From Epiperipatus broadwayi (Eukaryota; Onychophora; Udeonychophora; Euonychophora; Peripatidae), in assembly GCA_028023455.1 (NCBI GenBank), contig JAQFVV010000063.1, forward strand, positions 4,399,081-4,463,080: a stretch of 64,000 bases of DNA, read 5' to 3'. The position numbers and the translations under genes are program-made. Positions 12,095-22,886 of the stretch are shown here, one piece after another; position 1 is the stretch's first letter; each line of letters opens with the position of its first letter. The notes beneath the pieces were generated by a model, which did not search any database, was not told the DNA's origin, and saw only the letters and a list, made by a program, of their open reading frames with translations.

Positions 12095-14730
12095 TTACAA
12101 ACATTTTTACTTCAAACACATCATTTGGGAATATCATTTAAGTGATCTTTTATATTAAAAAATAAAATAATCTAATTAAATAGCATTTCTCTGAGCATTA
12201 TGTGAATCCTTATAAAACTTTTTGTGTGGGTGACTATCTTGAGCTATTTTAGAAATAGCCAGTATGTATGGTAAGTCTGTTTGTTTGTCTAGTTTATTTT
12301 ATGCTTGTAATTGGAAATTGTTTTGAATCTATCCACAATTTCTAAAATTTCATTAAAAGTCTGTTTATTGAAATTCTTTATTTGTATTCTTGAGAAAATA
12401 TTGCAACCATACAGTTAGTATTATTTGTCATTGTTTTTTAATGATTGACCTTATCTTATTTTATGTAATATTGCATTTGTGTCTGTTTTAGTGTTTTCAA
12501 GGATTCTATTATATATTTTCTTAAAGTTGCTTTTAAATATCTTGTATTTCATTTTTTATATCATTCCTAATTTGTTCTACACCAATTTGTTCTTCATCAT
12601 TGATTTGTTTTTCTGATATATTTATATCTTCTCTAAATTATTCATGAGAATATCATACTTTTTTCTATTTTTTATTGCTATATTCTATATCACATTCATG
12701 TGGATGATCACTGAACTGTTTTTTTTGGATATCTTCACCAAATTATTTTTGAGCATCTTATGCTTTTTTAAAATCTCATTATAATCTGTGACTCATTTTC
12801 TTCATTCTTCTTATAAACTATTTTTTGATTTTGATATCCACTATTTCAGTCCATTATACTCTTTTTCAAAGTTTTTCTACTCTTCTCTCTCTCAATGTAA
12901 TATTTTTACAATATTTTCTATTTTTTAAATCTTTTCTTTAATCATTGTCACTCTTCCTCTTACTCTTTTCTATTTTAATTTTTTTCACTAAATCATTGAT
13001 ACTCTTTCTCCTGTTCTTTTCTGCCCTCTTCTTTTTTACTTTTTATTTTGTTCATTTTCCCTATTTTTTCTGCATATTACTTAATAAATTTTACAAAATT
13101 TATTACAAAACACATTTTTTCATCTTATTACAGACTATAAATTCTTGTTTTGCATGTATGTACACCTTTATCTATGACTAAAATTAGCTTCTTTCTTCTA
13201 CTATTTACTTTAAGTATTGAATCAATCATTTTCTTAACTCAAGAATAATTAATAATGTTGTAAAAGCTATTAACTTTCTATGCTAAATAAATATTGAAAA
13301 TTTTTTTAGTGTGACTTATTTTATATAGCATATCCTATTTTTCAAATATTTGGACATATTAGTCCACATTCTTTTTTTAGGCCTACAGACCTATATTGAC
13401 TTATTATTTTCTGGTAGTGCATGTCTATCTAGAACATATATCTATTACATGTGTATATGTATTGGGCTCCATATTGTTGTCTAGCAAGTCTTCATATTGA
13501 TTTCTACATATGCCAGTTTAGTTTAGTCCTATATTCATTTATTGGGTAAATGAAACCTTTAGCTCTCATATTGTTTCTTAGACCTAAGGATTAGTCACGT
13601 CTCCCATATTATATTTTAAAATATATCTATAATAGACTTAGTAGTAGTATTTGGTTGATAGGTAAACAAAGAATATGTGTATATACTCTGGAGAGAGTGT
13701 TTTGAGTTTGCAGTAGATTTCTTCTAAGTAACATATGTTTACAATTTTATACATACACGCAGTTAGTACTCAAATGAGTATGGTCATTCCTACTACAAGT
13801 AAAGAACAAAAAAAAAATTGGTATCAAAATAAGTTTTGCAATAACTATATATATATCAATATGTTAAACAAAAATACATTCACATATAGAACATGCTGGT
13901 CCATTTTTGTATTAATGTTATATATTCCAGCTTAATGTATTGAGTATCGTCTTATACATAATTTATCAAAATGTATACTTATCCGCTTTTTCTTTCAATG
14001 AATTATATGATTAATTGGAATTGTTATGCTCCTCCCCCCCCCCATTTCTTAACATATATCGCAACTGTAACTCAGAAAAAGTAAAAGTCTAATATATTTA
14101 AACTGTAATAATTATTAATAAATCAATAACAAAAGTGATAAAAAATTGAATATATAATATCAATTCTAATTAATTCTAGAAAGCGAGTATGAAATAATAG
14201 GAATTTCTTCCAATTGTTAAGCCTTTCATCTTCTACCGCTTTTTATTAATGCCTTCAAATTCTTTTTAAATAATTAACAGCATTCCCTTTTGTTTAATAG
14301 ATTCGAACACACGCGTAAAATTATTTACATTTACGTACACATTATCAGACAATTCTCATATAGCTAAGTAAAACAAACAAGTGCTTTACAAAAATTTTGA
14401 CAATTTTTGCCTGTAAGCAAATATATAAATTTTGTATTCTTACGTTTATAAATATTAAATAACATTATCTTTACAAAGCACTTCAAATAAGAACTAAAGG
14501 AAGTTCAGAAAAAAAAAAAAAAACTGTTCTAAAGGAAAATTCAAACGGTACCTAAAATACGGTAGATATTGGGATAAGGAACATAAGCTAAATATTAATT
14601 AAGGATACTGCCAAGTTTCATGAAAATCTATCGCAAAATAAAATTGTGGGGGTACCGTCACAAAACTACTAAAATCTAAAACGATAAAAATTAAAAATCA
14701 CGGGAATTTTGTCACAAGAGAGGCGCTGTA
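12095..14730. other. AT-rich intergenic DNA with a long pyrimidine-rich tract
   Basis: 12560-13190 is strongly T/C-rich on the plus strand, so the minus strand reads as Lys/Glu/Asn-rich helical peptide pieces broken by stops. It could be a worn coiled-coil gag like those at 38-39 and 46-47 kb, or simple compositional drift. A poly-C run lies at about 14034-14043. Nothing else is identifiable. Confidence 0.4.
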
Positions 14731-15305
14731 ATGCGGCATGCAAAAGATTTGGATAAAGAATTTATATCAGTATATTTGTACAAAAGATGGGATGATTGTG
14801 TTAAGAGGATTATTGAATGTTATAGTAGTAAGGAATGGGATAAAAGAATAAATTTATTAATAAAGACTAGGGAGTTAGAGAGATGGAGAAATAGTATGGA
14901 GAGTAAAAAGAGTTTAAATATATATAGAAATAAACAGAATATTAGGTGTGAGTTAATATATGATAATAGTAAGGAAAGTAGTTTATTGTTTAAGGCTCAA
15001 ACGGGATCTTTAGCTACAAAAGAATATACATGTAAATGAAAAATATGGGTGATTTATTTTGTACATTATGTAAGGAAGGAATTGAAAATATTAGGCATTT
15101 GTTAATTGAATGTAAATGTTTGAAAACAGAAAGGGTACATATAATGAAGTTGTGGAAAAATAAATATGAAAAGAGTGATTATACAGCAAGTGAATTATTG
15201 GTTTTTATGCTGGGTTTGGGAAAAGATAAGGGGGATTTAGATATAAAGGTTATAGAGTTGACAAAAATTATGTTGTGGAAATGGGATAGAGCAGATTATG
15301 GGTAA
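14731..15305 (+). pseudogene. LINE ORF2 C-terminal end, tandem copy 1 (frame broken)
   Basis: Two overlapping open pieces (14731-15039, then 15036-15305 in the next frame) together cover the C-terminal part of a non-LTR retrotransposon ORF2. The reverse-transcriptase catalytic core is not present. The visible landmark is a C-x2-C ... H-x4-C cluster (CTLCKEGIENIRHLLIEC), a zinc-finger-like module found near the C terminus of several LINE clades. Upstream the chain is basic and Trp-rich (YKRWDDCVKRIIEC, then ELERWR). A frameshift or in-frame stop near 15037-15040 separates the parts. The copy repeats at 15425-16010 with an offset of about 706 bp. I would not name a clade. Confidence 0.75.
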
Positions 15306-15424
15306 ATTTAGAGTGGGGAATGTAAAAGAAAGTGGCTAACAGGTTTATCTGGGCATAATTGCTGAGATATTCTTGACTTCATTTAAGGAGAAGCCATAAT
15401 ACATCACATCACATAACAAAATGG

Positions 15425-16010
15425 GTGAGAAAGGTAATGTGTTATGCAGAAGATTTGGATAAAGAAGTTATGTCAGTATACGCGTACAAAAGATGGGATG
15501 ATTGTGTTAGGAGGATTGTTGAGTGTTATAGTGGTAAGGAGTGGGATAGAAGAATAAATGCATTAATAAAGAATAGGAAGTTGGAGAGATGGAGAACTAG
15601 TATGGAGAGTAAAATGAGTTTAAATATATATAGAAGTAAACGGAACATTGGGTGTGAGTTAATTTATGATAATAGTAAGGAAAGTAGTTTATTGTTTAAG
15701 GTTCGGACAGGATCTTTAGCAACAAGGGAATATACACGTAAATGGAAAAATATGGGTGATTTAGTCTGCAAGTTGTGTAAGGAAGGCATAGAAAATATTA
15801 GGCATCTGTTATTTCAATGTAAATGTTTGGAAGCAGAAAGGGTACGAATAATGAAGTTGTGGAAGATTAAATATGAATAAAGTGATTATACAGAAAGTGA
15901 GTTATTGGTTTTTATGCTAGGGTTGGGAAAAGATAAGGGGGGTTTAGATATGAAGGTCATGGAATTGTCAAAGATTATGTTGTGAAAATGGGATGGAGCA
16001 GATTGTGGGA
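15425..16010 (+). pseudogene. LINE ORF2 C-terminal end, tandem copy 2 (broken near the end)
   Basis: Homologous to 14731-15305. The first 151 codons are open to 15880 and carry the CKLCKEGIENIRHLLFQC finger. After a stop (TAA in 'atatgaataaagtg') the same frame resumes with LGKDKG- and KIML-like residues matching copy 1. The 3' untranslated tail after both copies is shared: 'gtggctaacag.tt.tctgggcata', then 'ctgagat/gattc', then 'aaggagaag' and 'catcaca'. So the repeated unit includes coding end plus 3' UTR and is about 706 bp. Both copies are 5'-truncated and neither has an obvious poly-A tail. Confidence 0.78.
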
Positions 16011-16119
16011 AAACTTAGGGTGGACAATGGAAAAGGAAGGTAAAGTGGCTAACAGCTTTCTCTGGGCATAGCTGCTGAGAGATTCCTGACTCCGTTTAAG
16101 GAGAAGTCACAGTGCATCA

Positions 16120-18640
16120 CATGTAGAAGCAGAACTGTACCGAAACAGACAAATATCACCAAAGAGTCTACATTGATCAATACAAGAATAAATACTGAAG
16201 GACAAACTAAAAAGCTCAGGAAAAGTGCACAAAGTAATTATTTAGACAAAATCATGACAATTAAAAGCCAAAACTTGGGAAAAAATAGGAAAAAGTTACA
16301 GAAGCCCAGCAGTATCCAGTTGAACCTGCTGGTGAGAGCAATAATGCAGAACTAACACTTCCAACATTTGCAGAAAAATTAAAAAAGATACTAAGACTTC
16401 CAAATGGCAAGGTTTCAATACCTCATATGCCAATGGCTTTAAAATGGAGCAGGGGGTTATGGGCCTTGAGACAAAGCTAGAGCTAGCGGTCAGAGGTCAT
16501 GAAATCAATCTGAACAATGCAAAGTATGGAGAAACTAATCATGCTGGCTTCTCCCATGAGAATAAATTTGAGAATGGCTTAATATATCATAATGTTGAGT
16601 CAAATGTGAACAACTTTGATCAGGATAGAAATAATTTAATTCCAAAAGACTTTCAATCAGACAATGATGAAGTTAATAATAGAATTCCTCAGAAATTATT
16701 TAATTTCTTTCTTAGCTTTTAGAATCAGTATAACTTAACATTGAGCACAATGAATAAAAAATGTGAACTTTTCATATTTCCAATAAATGAGCTATTTGGC
16801 TTACTCAAGGACTTAAATATCATTGATTCAATAAGAAGGGTCTATTATCACCCTAACCAAAAATATGTCACACTAGAATTTGAGAACACTTTAGCCAAAG
16901 AAAGATTCAAAAGATCTCAAATGTTTCTAGATGGAAAATATTTAATGAAAATTGACTTGAAAAGACCAAGATTGATAACAGTTATGGTGTGGAATTGTCA
17001 TGTGGCATTTGGAAAAGTTGAATTGCAGACATGATTAGTACAGTTTGGCTCTATTGAATGGTTCACTTTCCTAATGGGAAGAAGAGCAGGGATTTAACTG
17101 CCATCCAACAATGCAATACTTACAATGAGGCTAACTAAAGGTATCAGTCCACTGGATATACCATCTGTTCTTGAGCAGAATAAAAGCCTGATATACATAG
17201 TAATTCAAGGAATTCAACCACAGTTTTGTGGATGTGGGGTCACTGTCCATTTAATTAGGGTCTGTCCAAAATATTATGTACAGAATATGGGGAAAGCTAT
17301 AGTGGATTTCACAATAGTCAATAACATTGAGCAATCTTTCACTTATAAATCAACAATTAGAACTGTAATTACAAGAATCTCATTTAAAAGAGAACAAAAT
17401 GAAATCAAATAAGCTAACATAATAAGGAAAATCAAGAAACCTTGTACAGTATATTTGAAGATGGGACAAATGCAGGTCAAGCTAGAGATACAGCCAAAGA
17501 GATAAAGAAACAATCAGCACAGGCATAACTGACCAACTTCGAATCAATAAAATCTGAAGAGTCTGAAGGCACATTAGAAGAAATTGGTCAATTAAGAGAA
17601 GTTAACATATTCAGTGATATGGAACTAAGTGGGAATGGTTAAACTCAAATGGGTAAAATGACACAAGATACAAATTTCAAAATGAAAAATCAGAATGTGT
17701 CTGGCTCACAAACTGATGAACATAGTGTTGTGGGCTCAAACATTGAGCTGTGTAGTGAGCAAGAAAAGAAATCTGAGGGTCTCTCAAAGAGAAAGAGAAA
17801 AAGGAAAAAAGACAGAAGAAGAAACTGGCTCAACAGGAGTCAGGGGATGAGATGGAAACTGAACCAGAAAGCTAGATAGTCCATGACCCAGAGGTAATGG
17901 AACATGATATTTTAGCTCATTCCATGATTTTCAAATGTATTGTTGAATCTAAAGGGGCATGTCTTTTTTGGAAGGGGCATGTATGTAGTGAGAGTGAAGT
18001 AGGGCAGGTAATTTCAAAAGAGGCAGATAATCTGGAGGAAAAAATCGATAACATAGAAGGGCAATGGAGTGATGAGGCTCATAGTGACATGTCCGGAAGC
18101 AGGCAAGGTGAAGTAGTGCAGGTTATCTTAGAAAAGTCTGATAAACCAGTGGAAGAACTAGATAATGTAGAAGAACAATGGAGCTATGAAGCACATAGTG
18201 ATAGTTCTGGAAGCGAGGAAGTTGATGGCTGTCCAAAGAAAATGCAGCAACAAATTAGTACTATCCATGTTTGTACTGATGAAATTGAAGAAATCACAGA
18301 TGATGAAGAAATAAGCTCACAAGAGGAAAATTTTGAAGAAGATTCAGAACAGGAAACTGTTGCAAATTCAAAAATGGTTTAAAGTATAAATTTCGTAGAT
18401 ATGGTTTATACAAAGATATGGCAACATGGATGAAGTTCTAAAGATCTTGAATTAAAGGACTTGGCAATTCAAAGACTCTTATGAATCAATGGATAAGACT
18501 AGGATTATTGACTGTGGTATGATCTCAAGATTTCTTTAAACAAATGTATTTACATCATGTAGCAGGGGATCAGCCATTATGTGATTTAAAGTAATTAACT
18601 AAAAGAAATACTTTTTTTATTTTAAAAGAAATATTGATCA
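16120..18640 (+). pseudogene. LINE ORF1 (gag-like) region, decayed
   Basis: A chain of frames follows the two ORF2 ends in the same orientation. In order: a segment with NAELTLPTFAEKLKK near 16350; 16444-16722; 16741-17034, whose part LFIFPINELFGLLKDLNI and YVTLEFENTLAKERFKR looks like the RNA-binding-type domain of LINE ORF1; 17125-17412 with CGCGVTVHLIRVCPKY, a worn CCHC knuckle; a basic patch KRKRKRKKDRRRNW at about 17800; and an acidic tail (17897-18382). After 18382 coding-like residues continue to about 18620 (KDMATWMKF, LMNQWIRLGLL, DFFKQMYLHHVAGD). Stops and frame changes interrupt it several times. The likely role was nucleic-acid binding in the RNP of the element; the copy is dead. 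Confidence 0.7.
17897..18382 (+). pseudogene. Acidic C-terminal segment of the LINE ORF1 with an internal duplication
   Basis: A 161-codon open piece rich in Glu, Asp and Ser. It holds two tandem, diverged copies of a block of about 40 residues: GQVISKEADNLEEKIDNIEG followed by QWSDEAHSDMSGS, and VQVILEKSDKPVEELDNVEE followed by QWSYEAHSDSSGS. The end is very acidic (EEITDDEEISSQEENFEEDS). It is most simply the tail of the ORF1 around it, not a host gene: the strand is the same and coding-like sequence continues on both sides. Confidence 0.6.
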
Positions 18641-19285
18641 TAATTAAGAATTTTTGAATTATCTTTGCCTCAGCATATAAAATTTTTCTTTCAGTATTTC
18701 TTTAACTAAAAAAATAATTTTCCAACTAAATATATTTTCTATTCAGCAGAAAATGTTATTTTCAGTACTTTAGTCAACATACTTAAATAGTATGGACAAG
18801 TTACATTATTGCAAGAAATAGATGTTTAGATAATTTTTGAGGTCTCTGTTCTATGATTTATTTCTTTATATTTTCTAATGATAAATAGTTGTTACATATT
18901 TGTCACTAAAAAAACTAGGATGTTATCTGATAAATTCTGTAGATTCTAGCTCTTTTTATTTGGAAGCAATAAAATTATATAATCTTACCTAAGTATAATT
19001 CTTTTCAACATTCAAATATATTTTGTTATTCTTATATAGAAGCATTTCAGCTGACATAAAACTGAGATCACTAAAATATATAGTTACTAACCTGATGTCT
19101 GATCTATATAATTATGCAAGTGAATTGTTTTGGACTGAAAATTGTTAGGTTTTTTTTTTTAAATTTCAGTCTATTAACTGGAATTGTATGAAGAATTGCA
19201 AGATGACTTTTAGGTAGAGAAATGCTTTAGTTCCACATTTTGGATTTTAACTTGTCATGGCAAAAGTCAGAATAACATTAAATAT
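18641..19285. other. AT-rich intergenic DNA, nothing recognised
   Basis: No coding frame, repeat or RNA gene is identifiable here. Confidence 0.5.
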
Positions 19286-19440
19286 TATAGGATTTTCTCT
19301 GGAGTACCTTCCTCAGAGTGTCCTCTTTCTCAAATCATAAGGGTTATCTGAGGAAGGTACTTGATATTGTACTGAAACGTCAGCATTTAGCTTTTTCACT
19401 ACACAGAATATCCCACAAATAATAATAATAATAATATGAC
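19286..19440. mobile_element. Penelope-type 3' tails, inverted pair, ending in (AAT)n
   Basis: 19290-19348 on the minus strand reads 'cttatgatttgagaaagagg' then 'ctctgaggaaggtac'. 19349-19420 on the plus strand reads 'ctgaggaaggtacttgatat', then 'gtactgaaacgtcagcattt', then 'ttttcactacac.gaatatc' and an AAT repeat. The same string follows the Penelope-like coding remnant at 61400-61706, which links this family to a Penelope-like element. Two tails lie back to back. Confidence 0.65.
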
Positions 19441-19599
19441 ATCTTTTATCTGTGAAAATATTAGAATTAACATATATATATAACCATACTTTTTTATATA
19501 TACATAGTATGCATTTATAAGTTGAGATTAGAGGTAAACATGTTTTTAAAAATAATAATGATAATATGGTTATTAATAATAAACTGTGGTGACATATTT

Positions 19600-19672
19600 A
19601 TATTGTACTGAAATATCAGCATTTAGCTTTTTCACTACACGGATTATCCTGCAAATAATAATAATATTATAT
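19600..19672 (+). mobile_element. Penelope-type 3' tail fragment
   Basis: Repeats the 'attgtactgaaatatcagca' and 'tttagctttttcactacac' blocks of the tail at 19366-19420 and ends again in a short AAT run. Confidence 0.65.
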
Positions 19673-19689
19673 ATATATGCATGTTGTAA

Positions 19690-19822
19690 GTACTGCACAC
19701 ATGAAGTTTAAAAAATATGTATTTTAATCAAAGTTTATAAACAAAATGTGAGCTATTAAGTGCAATATTCATGAGAAGGGCATGGAATAAAATATAGCAG
19801 ATATTGTATCCACTGCAATATA
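19690..19822 (+). repeat. Dispersed repeat C, copy 2
   Basis: Aligns with 10665-10770 (see copy 1). The similarity is moderate. Confidence 0.5.
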
Positions 19823-19974
19823 TTTCAAAACATGTAATATGTAATAGATAAAAGCAAATTATTGTCAATCAAAAATATTATATAAGACTCTTTGCAAGAT
19901 ACATTTTATCTCTAAATAAAAGTACAACCATTAAAAAATGCTAATATTGCTCGGGAGTTCATAAAAAGTTTGAG

Positions 19975-20062
19975 CATCAAAACTGTGAGTGCCACAATGA
20001 AATCTGGAACCTCCCAATCCCAGGAAAGATGCTCTACCAACTGCACCAAACCATGCAGAGTA
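19975..20062 (-). mobile_element. tRNA-derived SINE fragment (third type)
   Basis: The minus strand reads ggtttggtgcagttggtaga (box A-like), then about 20 nt, then ggttccagatttc (box B-like), spaced as in a tRNA. It differs from the Val-type mini-SINE and from the 7.4/30.1 kb SINE. The tail is unclear. Confidence 0.5.
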
Positions 20063-20393
20063 ATACATCCATGATTATTGATCATTCATAACTATATAAT
20101 TAAAAGAAATTCAATTTTTTCTAAATGTAGTGATATTGTTATATTTAATTTCAAAATATGTTTGTATATATGTGTGAATGTATATGTGAATATATCTTAA
20201 GTTTACAGTCTAAAGACAGATTGAGTTAACTAGGATCAAATAATAATAGTTGATCCTTATTACTGGCAATTTTCTATTGTTTTCCACCTTTTTAATTTAT
20301 TCTAGCAAATTCATTTAGAGGTGCACCATAAATTTCATTGAGTCACACACCATAAAAATTTGGAAAACTTCCACTTCATAACATGTTTCTATA

Positions 20394-20578
20394 TTAAGGC
20401 TATAACCTTAAGACTATGTGCCTAGATGTCACCCCTACAAATCTTAATACAAGATTAATGACTTTAAAAAACAAGTTGTTAATCTTGTGTTAAGATTTGT
20501 AGATGTCCCTATTGTCGCATCTAGGCAGAGGTTTCTACTGTCACATCTAGGCACATAGTTTTAAGGTTATAACCTTAA
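20394..20578. mobile_element. Foldback MITE with TTAA ends (piggyBac-like target)
   Basis: An imperfect palindrome of 185 bp bounded by TTAA at 20394-20397 and 20575-20578. The terminal inverted repeats begin GGCTATAACCTTAAGACTAT and GGTTATAACCTTAAAACTAT. The right arm carries a duplicated block of about 26 bp ('tgcctagatg.gacaatag' type) that the left arm lacks. TTAA is the piggyBac target, but no transposase is present, so the superfamily is an inference. Related internal sequence occurs at 54236-54362 and 56654-56772. Confidence 0.7.
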
Positions 20579-20599
20579 TATATATTACTAACAAATTAT

Positions 20600-22757
20600 T
20601 AATTATAACATGTTTGTATAAAATATGAAATAATAGCTTTTAAAATCTGATTATATTTTAAAAATAAGTTTCACAAAACTTATAACAGTCTGAATGATCA
20701 TAATTGATGAATGGCAGTTGAGAGTTTCAACTTTGAGTAAAATCTAGGATTTGAAATACCTTTTTTATAAATTTTCCAATCAGTAATTTATGCTTATTTT
20801 ATTTTAGAAATTCATTACATATTATATGCATGTGTGTGTGTGTGTTGAATGGGGTTGTGATGTTGCGGTTGTAATATTTATGAGGACACAATAACTACTC
20901 AGGTAAAATATGACTTTTTTTTGTTAATAAATCATGCAGCTAGTCTCGATCATTAGTCAGTAAATAGATATCAATTTATTCTTATCTAGAAAATAAAAAA
21001 AAGAATGATGGCCACTAAAACTATTATCTTCTAGCATTTGATGCCTGTGTTACGTAATATATTCTACTCTACTATTCTACTTTGAAGGATTTCAACAAAA
21101 ACCTACTTATATTCATTTACTAATACATATAACTAAATAATTTTTATAAATATGAAATGACCATATTATTAATAATCAAGTATATGATATATTAAACTAT
21201 TTTAGTATATTATTTGCTTTTATATAAATAAAAAATGATATAATTAACTCTGTAAAATACACCAATCTAAAAATAATCCTTTATTAGGATATCATCTATA
21301 AATTGATAATCTATTATAGCTCATTATATTATGTACAATAGAAGTGTTGTTTTAAAATAAAATACTAAGCAAAACTAGAATAGTTATTTAATACAATCTA
21401 TGTAAAGGTTCCTAGATATCACATTTATACATTAATTTAGGTGTAACATCTGTTGACCAACATATTCATATCACTTTCAATAAAGTATCCTCTTTTTTCT
21501 TGTATTTTCTAATGATTTTTTATCCCTTATTCTTCAATTGAATCTTAGAATATTTATTAAAGCAATTTCAATGAAAACTTAAAAAAAAAAATTAATTGTA
21601 TGTTCATATATTTTACAATAGATTAAATCACATTATATTTTTTATGCTTCTATTTTTACTTTAAAATTACTTCAAGTTACACAATTTTTTCTTAGTCATA
21701 TTCAAAGGCCAAATAAATTTTTATTTAACTTTAAGATTTATATAAAATACTCATTCAAACTTCCATAAACATTATAGTAAACTGTTGTTTGATTTAGCTC
21801 AATCGTCTATAACCACTCTATAGATTTTAGACATATATATGCTTTAGTGATAAACAAAATATTTGTTTTTGTCAATATTTTTTTATACTAATATGTAATA
21901 AATTTCTGTATTTTTATGTGTTCTATCAAATAAATAGTTACCATATTCATCTAATCAAAAAGAGTTACTTCATTAGCTTTCAAAAAATAAATTACCCAGT
22001 ATTATGAATACTGATAATTTCTTTATATTTACAAAATAGACAAGGGCAAAAAAATAATTTGTGCAACCATTAATAGATAGTGGGAAAATGAATGGCTGAC
22101 GTGAGTTTGGAATAAACAGACAAAAAATTACTAAAAATAATCTAGTTAAATAAACATAAAATTATGTTACCATTTGAACATTATATGCATTATGATTTTA
22201 TTCTTTTTTTTCGGAGATTAAAAATCTCATAATCAATAAAACTTTCAAATCTTCAGTAATAATTACAAAATTATAATTTTAAATATCTTTAATAAAAAGA
22301 TTAAAATGTATCGTTTATTATTTTTTATATTAACTCTACTTTCTGTTGTTAGAATACTCTGGGGACATTTTTATGATAAGTAGTTGAATTATTTAATCAA
22401 TTTTCCAACTTATGATACAGTGTTATTAAATTACTTTTCAAAATTTCAAAGTACTTGAGGTTATTTCCATTTATGTTTGACCTTTATTTTATTGAGGTCA
22501 AATGTTTTGAATGATTGATACTTTGCATTATCAGATGAAAAAAAATGAATTTTTATTAATTCTTGATTATTAAGAACACATGCCAAACAGTAATTTTAAA
22601 TTTGATTAATTTTTAGGTATAAACTTATTAATAATTGCTAAAATAATCTTTGTGCTAAAATTTTAATAACATTTTTAGAATTCTTAGTAAAACATAGTTA
22701 GATTTTTTTAAATATATAAAAAGCAAATCCTGAACATAAGTATTTTGTTCATTTATG
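20600..22757. other. AT-rich intergenic DNA, nothing recognised
   Basis: No gene or repeat identified. There is a short TG-rich run at about 20832-20845. Confidence 0.5.
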
Positions 22758-22771
22758 CAAATGTTAATTTT

Positions 22772-22872
22772 TTTTTATGTGTCAAAGCATCGGCCGGGAA
22801 GCGAACCCGCAAACCCGGGACAACCGCTTGTAAGGCGGCTGTGCTAACCACTCGACCACCAACGCTTGAAAA
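22772..22872 (-). mobile_element. tRNA(Val)-derived mini-SINE, copy 2 (best preserved)
   Basis: The minus strand has a pairable acceptor stem (gcgttgg / ccgatgc), a box A segment tggtcgagtgg, an anticodon arm gccgc-cttacaa-gcggt with TAC, and a box B segment gcgggttcgcttcc. It runs into a poly-A tail (T-run from about 22767). Direct repeats caaatgttaatttt at 22758-22771 and 22873-22886 are exact, which marks it as a retroposed copy, not a chromosomal tRNA gene. It could still carry working Pol III boxes. Confidence 0.88.
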
Positions 22873-22886
22873 CAAATGTTAATTTT

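Noticed and set aside
11872-12141. Frame with poly-Asn, poly-Ser, poly-Val and poly-Ile
   Set aside because: Compound trinucleotide repeat, not a gene.
19349-19400. Penelope tail CTGAGGA-hairpin-GAAAC as a hammerhead ribozyme
   Set aside because: Stem II pairs (GTAC/GTAC), but I find no stem III, no NUH site in place and no stem I partner. Kept only as a structured tail.
22775-22868. A functional tRNA(Val) gene
   Set aside because: The poly-A tail and exact 14-bp direct repeats show it is a retroposed SINE copy, and the extra-long variable region does not fit tRNA(Val).
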